Assembly: GCA_036785705.1 (NCBI GenBank) | Contig: JAWUZG010000333.1 | Span: forward strand, 186,001 to 250,000 | Source: Acanthornis magna | Lineage: Eukaryota > Chordata > Aves > Passeriformes > Acanthizidae | Reading direction: 5' to 3' | DNA length: 64,000 bases | Shown here: positions 56,025-64,000 of the stretch, piece after piece | Layout: each line of letters begins with the position of its first letter | How positions within the stretch are numbered: position 1 is the first letter of the stretch | Notes under the pieces: generated by a model | Told to the model about the DNA's origin: nothing | The model's database searches: none | The model's input: the letters and a program-made list of their open reading frames with translations, nothing else | Position numbers and translations under genes: made by a program

Positions 56025-59000
56025 TTAAGTGGCCTGGAGAAAGAGTATGCATTGGTGGGAACTTCAGACAGTAATGGTAAATATTGAGATATCTGTGTCA
56101 CTAATCTGTTTGCACTTACATGAAACTTAGGTAATGGCAATGTAGTTCCTGATCAGTGAATGAAGGACTTAGAAATTAGAAAATAACTTCTGTCAGGAAA
56201 GATGAAAAACTAAATGGACTTTGTCTCCTTTATAAAATGTTGTAGTGTCATTGATTCAAAATTTTTATGTGATGGATGAGCTCACATATATAGCAAAGAA
56301 TTGCCAAAGCTTACTGTAAAGTCTCATAAACTCTCTATATGGAGAAATGCTGCAATGGTAACTTTCTCAGACCAAGGAGTTTAGAATTATATGCTATCTG
56401 TGTCTAACACCACTGACAATCAGTACAGATATAGAACCCAGTTCTACAAATTTCTCTTTGATTTTATGGATGTTGGGATTTAACAGAAAAATTTTTTTTG
56501 TTCAAATCTCAGCACAGTAGGCTAAAGGCTTGTTGCCACCAAGAGAGGTGAAATAAGGGCAGTAAAATGTTGGTAAGCAAGCAACTTTTCACCTTCTCTT
56601 TCAGATTTCACTCTCCTATAACTATTTTAGACATTTCATACTGCATGGCAATAATAATAGTACTGAAATTTATCTGAATGAAAGGAGATTTTTTTTTCTT
56701 ATTATTTAATTCACTTTCTGTGAGTCTTTATTTTCCTCTTTCCCTCTGCATTTTTTTTAATCGTTATTCATTTTTGTTCAGTGCTAGTAGTGTAACAATT
56801 CCTGGAATATACTTTAGAGATTGTGCAGTGAAGGCTCAGAAGATTTCTGAAGTTTGAAAAACACTGAAATTTCCAGTAGACCAGAGAGGCTTATAAAAAA
56901 TTTCCTATAAAATATTATCATAGCTTATTCTTACCTCTCCAGTGGGCTGCCCAAAAGAGCTTTCATGGCTGCATGCCATTAGTCACTGAAACTATACGAT
57001 AAAATAGTTTTGCTGTAGTTTTGGAGAACCCCAAGAAGCAAGGACTGAAGTTACTTCCACACTTGCCTTCCGTGTCTGTACATAGAAGCAGATGATTGTC
57101 CTCTAATGTAGGGCCTTGAGAGGGATGTAGCTTTGAGAGGGAGAGAACAGTTGCTGTGAGACTGGTGTTTTGGGTTTTCTGTAGGGGTAGTCAGACCTGT
57201 GTGAGATGGGAAAAGCTCCTGGTGGAGACATGGAGGGTTCAGCTCTGGTGAATATGGGAGAAAGCACTTTGCATTGACTTCATGTTTACAAAATTGAAAT
57301 ATTTCCAAAACCTACTGTAAAGTGGAGATAAAATAATATGTAAGATTTTATCTTATATAAAGATGTAAAAACACTCCAGGTGTGAATTGAAATTAGTTAA
57401 TAATACTTAGCAAAAGCACAATGCCTTCAAAGATGTACTGTCATTGAAAACTGTTTTAATGATAATTTTTTGGTCAGCTGTTGTAGCATTTCTCTTTTAA
57501 AGGAAAACTTTAATGGCAATTTATATATGCTTTTAAATGTAGTGGGTCTCTCTGAAAGAAACTTGAAAGCCAACAAGATAGGATAGGTTGACATAAGAAA
57601 AACAGTGCTAATGAATAATAATATGCATTATGCCATTAATGATAAGTCGTCCCTTACAGTGCAGGAAAATAAAGGGGAGGTCACCAGAGAGAAAAGAATG
57701 AACAAAAATGTGTCTGTATATACAGAGAGGCTGTCCTCTCTCCCTCCTCCTCAGGCATCCTACATCTGAAATCCTTTCTCTTGATAGGAAACTAATTACA
57801 CAGAGGTTGCCAACCCTGTTCTCTTTCAAGTATTAAAACAGTGGAGCATCTTTCTCAGTCCAGGTAGTAATTAGTAGTCACCTAGTTGCAAGGCAAGCGC
57901 AGTGTTATAGGTGTTCTGCTCAGAGAGCATTGATTTGAATGAGAGCAGTAGAAGAGTTCACTTAAATTCCTGATGAAATTTTTTTAGTTCTTCATCATGT
58001 GCCTGATTTCCCCTGTAGTACATTGCTTTTTCTCATGCCCCCTGTCTCTATGCTACCTACTGCTTATTTTGCTGTCTGCTGTGTAGTCATTCATGGAACT
58101 CGTGGGTCTGTGAGATGTGCAGTCTTCCCTCCCTTTGGCTGATGGATTATTACTGTTAATACTTCCACTCAAGTCTGGGGACTGTTTTGGGCGAAGCAGC
58201 CGTGAGCTAGAGGAACAGTTCTCTTCATCTGTGAAGAGCTGAACATGCACTTGGTAGTCCCCATGATGTTAAATAGAGAAGCTGCTTTAATAAGCCGATT
58301 CTGGCCAAATCAGTCTAAAAGGCTGCAGTCTAGAAGGCTGTTTCTCGTTTTTAATGCTTTTGGAAAGCCAGAGATTAATTAACTTCACTCCTCTTGAAAA
58401 CAGGAAATCTGTGCAACAGCTACCAACTATATCTTTAATTATTGCATGCTCTGGAATCAAAACTGTATGTGGTTTATGAAGTCAGCTCTGTTTCAACAGC
58501 ATAAACAATTTCTTGAAATGGAATTTTAAAACTTAGCACTGTAATGCTATTGTTTGCCTTGCTGATCATAAATGACTGACACGTTCTGGTGTGTTCCCTT
58601 CACTTTCTCAATCCTTTCCTATTTACTCATGGACTGTAGTTGGTTAATAGGACACTCATGCCAAGGAGGATCTTTATAGATCTCAAGACCTGGCTATGTG
58701 TCCATGTATGAACACACAATTTCACATGCCTGAAATCAATGTCAGGATTTCTTCAAAATTCTATAGTAGACATTCTACAATGTCTGCAATTTAGACCATT
58801 CTCTAAATTTGTAGAAAAGAAATGGAGAAAAGGAAAGAGAACCACATGTGGAAAAAAAAATCCCATGAAACAAAATTATTATAAAATCAGGCAATTACTC
58901 AAATAATGGCAGGGTTTGTTCTTACAGTTTGCCTGAACTCTCTTTCTCTTTTATTCTACTGGTGTGTATTGTATGGAGCTGGCGCTTGCTGGTATTGTCT

Positions 59001-62000
59001 GCTAGAGTATTGAACAAAGTCCTGGTGAAGTGAGCAGTCTCCTAGAAACTTGTGGTTTAGCACCCAGCCTTTTCCTCGTCTGCTTCTGAAACATCACATG
59101 TTCCATTTTTCACTGTTGAGAGAAGTCTGTACTATGCTTAAGAAAGTCGATGTCATTGAAGAAGTACTTGTAACAGTTTCTGAATTTTCTTTTCAGACAA
59201 GACTGGCTATGTATTTAATTATTAATTTTAATTATTTATAGATTTGGAACCAAATATTCGAGTCTCTCTACAAATGATTCTTCTGGATATGAAAGACTTC
59301 TCCATGTGCACCTTGAAGCATGGACCGCTTCATGGCAACACTTTCTGTTGAAAGTGTGCTTTAGATGGCTGTATTGAGTAATCCTTCTTATCACTGTTTT
59401 GTTTCATCCTGTGCAAACCAATAAGTCCTAATTCTCAATGTGCATTTTTCAGAATATCTGGGGGTTTGTTTCAGAGTTTTGGAAAATTGATAAAAATTTG
59501 GGAGGGCTTTTAGGGGGAAAGAGGGGAAGGCAGCAGATGATTTAGGTGAGTGACAGACTTGGCTTGGTGCTATATGACTTTGTACACTTAGATAAACTCT
59601 TTTCTGTGTACTGTTATGTGTATGTTATTGTTCAGGGTGGCTGTAGAAGTAAGTTTGGTGATTTCTTTAGATCTCAGTTCTTCCCTGGGCTATTCTGTAA
59701 GTGGGATAACATTGCAGCAGGAGCAGTGTCAGTATGCAGAATCAATGTATGCCAGCAACAGGAGAGGGCCACAATGCAGGGGTGGTTTTCCAGACGCTTA
59801 TATGAGGGACTCCATATTTTTTGTCCCAGTTTCAGTGGATGTATAACAGATAGTTAAAAGAGGATTTATTAGTCACTGGCCATTCTGCAGGCTAGAGGAC
59901 ATGGAAAGTGACCCACTTCCCACTTCTCCAGGTGACTTTTTTTTTCAAGAGTGGTGCTTCTATTTTATTCATTTTTATAGATAAATACATGGAGCTTAAA
60001 GGATGGTTATCCTATTCCTCCCATGAGTAGTGTGCTTGTTTTAAAATACATAAATAAATGAAACATTGTTATTCTATATGTTGGTTTGGTTCTCTCTAGT
60101 TATTCTTTGGGATTTAAAATGTGCACCTTTGTGTGTTTGTATATACAGAAGTACATGCTTTTAGTGATTGAAGGCTTTGTTAATAGTGTGGACAATTTTC
60201 ATTTAAACTTTGCCACCCATAAAAATTGGTATAGTTTACATTCAGAGTTGTCTTCTGTTTTTTGGTGTTTTCTATGGTTGTGTGGGCTTTTGAGATCAGC
60301 TTTATGCCATTACAATTGTTGGCAGGTATTCAAGCCTTAAAATAATTGCCCATCTGTGTGACTCTCAGTGAAAAATTAACCATTCAGAAAGAGTAGCTGT
60401 GACATAATTTGAAGTCTGATTTGACAACATGTAAGATAACAGAGGAAAGTGAGAGGTAACATAATACACAGTCTATCAAGTAAGATTGTTCATACATCTC
60501 TGAATTAATGATTCACAGAAATGGCAACTTCAAGAAGCAAGAGCCAAAAAAATCCAAGCAGAATTTAAAGAAAACTCTGAACATGAAAGAAGATGTAATC
60601 GAATGTTTCTTAGCAGAAAAAACTGTACAGAGAGGAACACAAAGTTTGTGTGTGTGTTGGGGGGCAGTCAGGGGGTCAGAAAGGGCTGGAGGGGAAAAGA
60701 AAAAGTAGTATTGGAGAGAAATAGGGAGAGAAAAAAGTATTCTTGCTATTTGTGGGAAGCCAAAGTTTGTGAGAATCAGTTTTCCGATAAACTGCTGGTT
60801 TTGGTCAGTGATTAAGGGACGATAATATCTTTCTCTGAACCCTTAACTCTCGTAACTCATTACTTGGATGAATGTCAAGATACTGATAGGGGTTTCTACT
60901 GCAGCTGTGTGTCTGAATGTTACCTGTTTGCTCTAATCCATTCAGAGTGAGCTGAAAAAAAGTGTCACCTCTTTTGGGGTGATCCGTGCTGCATGTAGCA
61001 TCCTCCTGTGCCTGAAGCATATAGACTAGACAGGAACTTCTCTGTCTTCAGATACCAAAACTCTGTACCATTAACAATTCCACCCCCACACCTGTATTAG
61101 AACCTAATGTTTCCTCAAGGTCTGAGGTCAGGCCCACTAGTGGAGAAATTGCCGTGGTTAAAGACAGAGCAGTAGGGTTAGATGGGACTGGTTGCAGCAA
61201 GCACAGCAGAGGTGTATGGTTTGGTCTTTGAAGCCCCAGCTCTATTTCCCACCTCCAGGTTATGAAGTGCTTTGAGGCAGTTGAAAGACCTTTGGCTGCA
61301 CCGGAAACTCCAATTATGTCAAAATTGAGTACTCTTGTTTCCTCCGTGTTTGAAAAATATATCTTCCCAATCAGCTCTGTTTTCATGGTTTAGCCCCAGC
61401 CAGCAGCCAAGCCCCAGGCAGGCACTCAGTCCCTCCCCATCAGCAGGATGAGGGAGAGGATCAGAAGAGAAAAAATGAGAAAACTCATGGGTTGAGAAAA
61501 AAATAGTATAATAGGAAAAGCAGAAACGCTGCAAAAAGCAAAGCAAAACAAGGAATACATTCATTGCTTCCTGTGGGCAGGCAGGTGTTCAGTGACTCAG
61601 GAAGACAAATGCATCGCTCCAAATGTCCTGCCCTCCTCCTCCTTTCCCCACCTTTATATAGCGAGCATGAGCTGTATGGTATGGAATATCCCTTGGGTCA
61701 GCTCTGTCACCTCTCCACTTCTCGTGCACCCCCAGCCCACTTACTGCTGGGATGGGGTGACAAGCAGAAAAGGCCTCGGCTCTGTGTAAACACTGTGCAG
61801 CAAAAGCTAAAACATCCCTGTATTATCAATACTGTCTTCAGCAGAAATCCCAAACAGCCCCATACCAGCTACTATGAAAAAAAAAAATTCTGTGCCATCC
61901 AAAACCAGCACAGCTTTGCATCTCTAAAGTGAAAGGTGCGGCTTCAACTGCTGGGGAAAAGGCATGTCTTTAGCTGTCTGAGATGACTATGTAACCACAG

Positions 62001-64000
62001 CCTTACTGTTTGTCCTTCTCACTTCTTGGCCTTGGCAAGAAATTCATATGAGATGTGAGCAATATTGTTCTGTCCATTTAGCAAATAACCCAAGATAAGT
62101 TGGGAAAGTATCTTGGGAAAGGCATCTTCTAGTCTGTTAAATTGTCTGTGTAATGAGCTTTCCTGGAGTACTAATGGTTTGGATTCAGTCATGCTCCAGA
62201 AATGCTTAGATGTGAAAAGTCTGTAATTTGTAAATGATGTGTTATTTTATATGTGTGTGTGATATAGTCCCACATATGACTCACGTCTAAGAGCATATGT
62301 TCACAAACTGCCAGAGAGAAAGCATTTCCTTTCCAGGCCAGTGGCTGATCTTCAGATCTGCCGATTCCTATATATTCTGTTTCTTCTTGTGCTTTGCTTA
62401 AATGTTCGAGTGCATTTGGGTCTCTGAAAGGTTATTTGTGTCTATAGAAATGTGTGCGTATGTGTGTGTGTATACATATATGTATCTAATATGTATAGGG
62501 CTATAAATGTACACGTACCTGCTAGTTCCAATATGCAGCCTTCATGGATTGAACCATTGCTAGTAAAATCTGTCGTCTAGAACACGAGATGCATGAGGAA
62601 AACAAAAAATCCCAAGGAACTCCATTTATAACTAAAAAGTAAATTTATCCATTTACTGATTCATTGATTTACATATTTTTGCCGAACACCAAATTTGTGA
62701 ATTTTAAACAGCTTTTAATTATTTTCATCATTAGACTTTTTGTGAATGTTAACCTGTTGCATTAAGTAAAGAGAGCAATGTGTTGGAAAGAGTAAATGAC
62801 GGAGAAATGCATGAATAGTTTTACAGATTAGTCACCAGAGCTCCAGTAAGGCAGAAGGAGAAAGCACAGCTCTACTTCAGAACATTGTTGCTTTCCAGGT
62901 GCTTTGATCAGTTTGTCAGTTCCAATGGCAGCTTCAATAGTTTGGCTGTGTGCAAGATTTTGTAAGAGCAGCATGTAGTGAATATGTATATGGTGTATTA
63001 ATTTAAATATTGCCACCTAATTTTCTCATTTCTATGTCCAGAAATGTATGTTGTGGACAGCAGAGATTACAGTGGAACAGTAATGATTAGTTACTGGTTC
63101 ATGTTTGTTAAGACTGTAGATTCTTAAATTTTTTTCTTTAATACATTGTGCATGTTAACTATTTGAGATGTTGCACAAGGTGGAGTGTAAAGGCCAAGCA
63201 AACTTTTATGTTTTATGTATGAGTTGTTCTGTCATTAACCAGAAATGATGTTTGACTGAGCAACTTGCACATGCCCTTTGTAGCTAGAATAGGCATCCAC
63301 ACAGGGATTATAACCAAATAAAAGGCTTACCTTGGTATCCAATTTGCTTGCATTCACTTAGCAAAATTATTTTGGGAGTACATGGCTGTGTTTGTTTCAT
63401 TACTTATCTCTTGGAAACAAGAGTGATTCTTATCAGAAGTTGTGTTTTGTCTCAGCATCTATGCAAACTACAAAAAATGGGCTACTTTTGGAGGTCTGCA
63501 ATAGCAAAGGTGTCCCTGCAATAGTGTAACTGCTGTGTTAATTGTGTGAGCTTGGGTCACTGTTATTTGAGGTATATTGAGTGTATGTGTGCAGTAAACA
63601 ATGAATTTTTGAATTTTCAGAATATGCAAATATTTTAGCAAAGCAAGCCACATTCCAATTTGAAAGGAGATGATGACCTAACTAGAGCTGCAATGTCCCA
63701 CCACCAAGGATTACCCATGAGCTTCCTTCCACTTGTACAAACAAAATCAATAAATCAGTAAGAAATCTTCATTTGAGAACAAAGGTAAAATAATGTAAAT
63801 CCTTGGTTGTTGGATTATATAATGCCACTGACAAGCCCTAAGTCCAAATAAAACCCTTTTGTAACCTTGGGTTATGCTCTGAGCAATGTAACCTGTAATT
63901 TAGCTGTACACCTGTTTCTTTTCTTGACATACTTAATTTAGAATCCTAAAATTAAGGTTGGGTGAGCCCAGATTAGGTGAGGAAAATATTCTGGTTCATC

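Larger units (their letters stand above)
46669..64000. other. AT-rich intron or intergenic sequence
   Basis: About 17 kb 3' of the last FBXO15 exon seen. It contains the repeats listed here, an A run (55428-55447), a T run (about 55983-56023), a small TG/TA microsatellite (about 62455-62500) and a three-copy 15-bp tandem (about 54256-54295, ttagctgtggttta). I searched for the C-terminal FBXO15 exons by expected motifs and found none. It may be a long last intron or, if the gene ends early, intergenic DNA. Confidence 0.55.

Noticed and set aside
56024..56080. Possible FBXO15 exon after a T run (tgttaag acceptor-like)
   Set aside because: In the required phase the residues do not match the family; the T run alone gives a false acceptor.
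60086..60340. 84-codon frame containing FWCF, a pattern expected near the FBXO15 C-terminus
   Set aside because: Flanking residues do not fit the family and no acceptor in the right phase is present.
1..64000. tRNA, rRNA, CRISPR arrays, operons or bacterial defence loci
   Set aside because: None seen; introns, CR1 and LTR elements show a vertebrate genome.

Overview
The window is eukaryotic and almost certainly avian. It has spliced vertebrate genes with conserved exon phases, several CR1 LINE fragments, retroviral LTRs including one resembling avian leukosis virus LTRs, and MHC class I pieces of songbird type. A passerine is my best guess, from the class I leader and the inverted GC-rich minisatellites, but this is not proven.

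Layout: (1) About 449-19,078, minus strand: eleven coding exons of a class 4 semaphorin, from signal peptide through most of the sema domain; the 3' exons lie left of the window. All splice phases join without a stop (479 codons). Its introns hold two 288-bp solo LTRs of one family, and intron 1 holds a 5'-truncated gammaretrovirus-like provirus (about 12,985-18,777) in the opposite orientation. (2) 20,860-22,530: CR1 3' ends in both orientations. (3) 22,530-29,400: a GC-rich island with a CpG promoter and an orphan exon 1 matching TMCO1, minisatellites, and an inverted duplication of an MHC class I promoter plus leader exon, with two shortened alpha-1-like exon fragments in the plus copy. (4) 29,575-31,520: CR1 ORF1 and part of ORF2, followed by a possible LTR. 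(5) 32,532-46,668, plus strand: eight coding exons of FBXO15, starting in a CpG island. One exon has GG where the acceptor AG should be, and an ALV-like solo LTR lies in the intron after exon 5. (6) 46,669-64,000: AT-rich, with no coding exon I can support. The 3' end of FBXO15 was not found here.

The semaphorin and FBXO15 are unrelated host genes (cell-surface signalling; SCF ubiquitin ligase adaptor). There is no sign of an operon-like functional system. The most unusual part is the segment between them, where a TMCO1 promoter/exon 1 and MHC class I promoter/leader/alpha-1 relics sit at a place that should hold neither. The ERV also carries an unfamiliar decayed cysteine-rich reading frame between pol and env. 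All identities come from recalled family patterns read by eye; no alignment was run.
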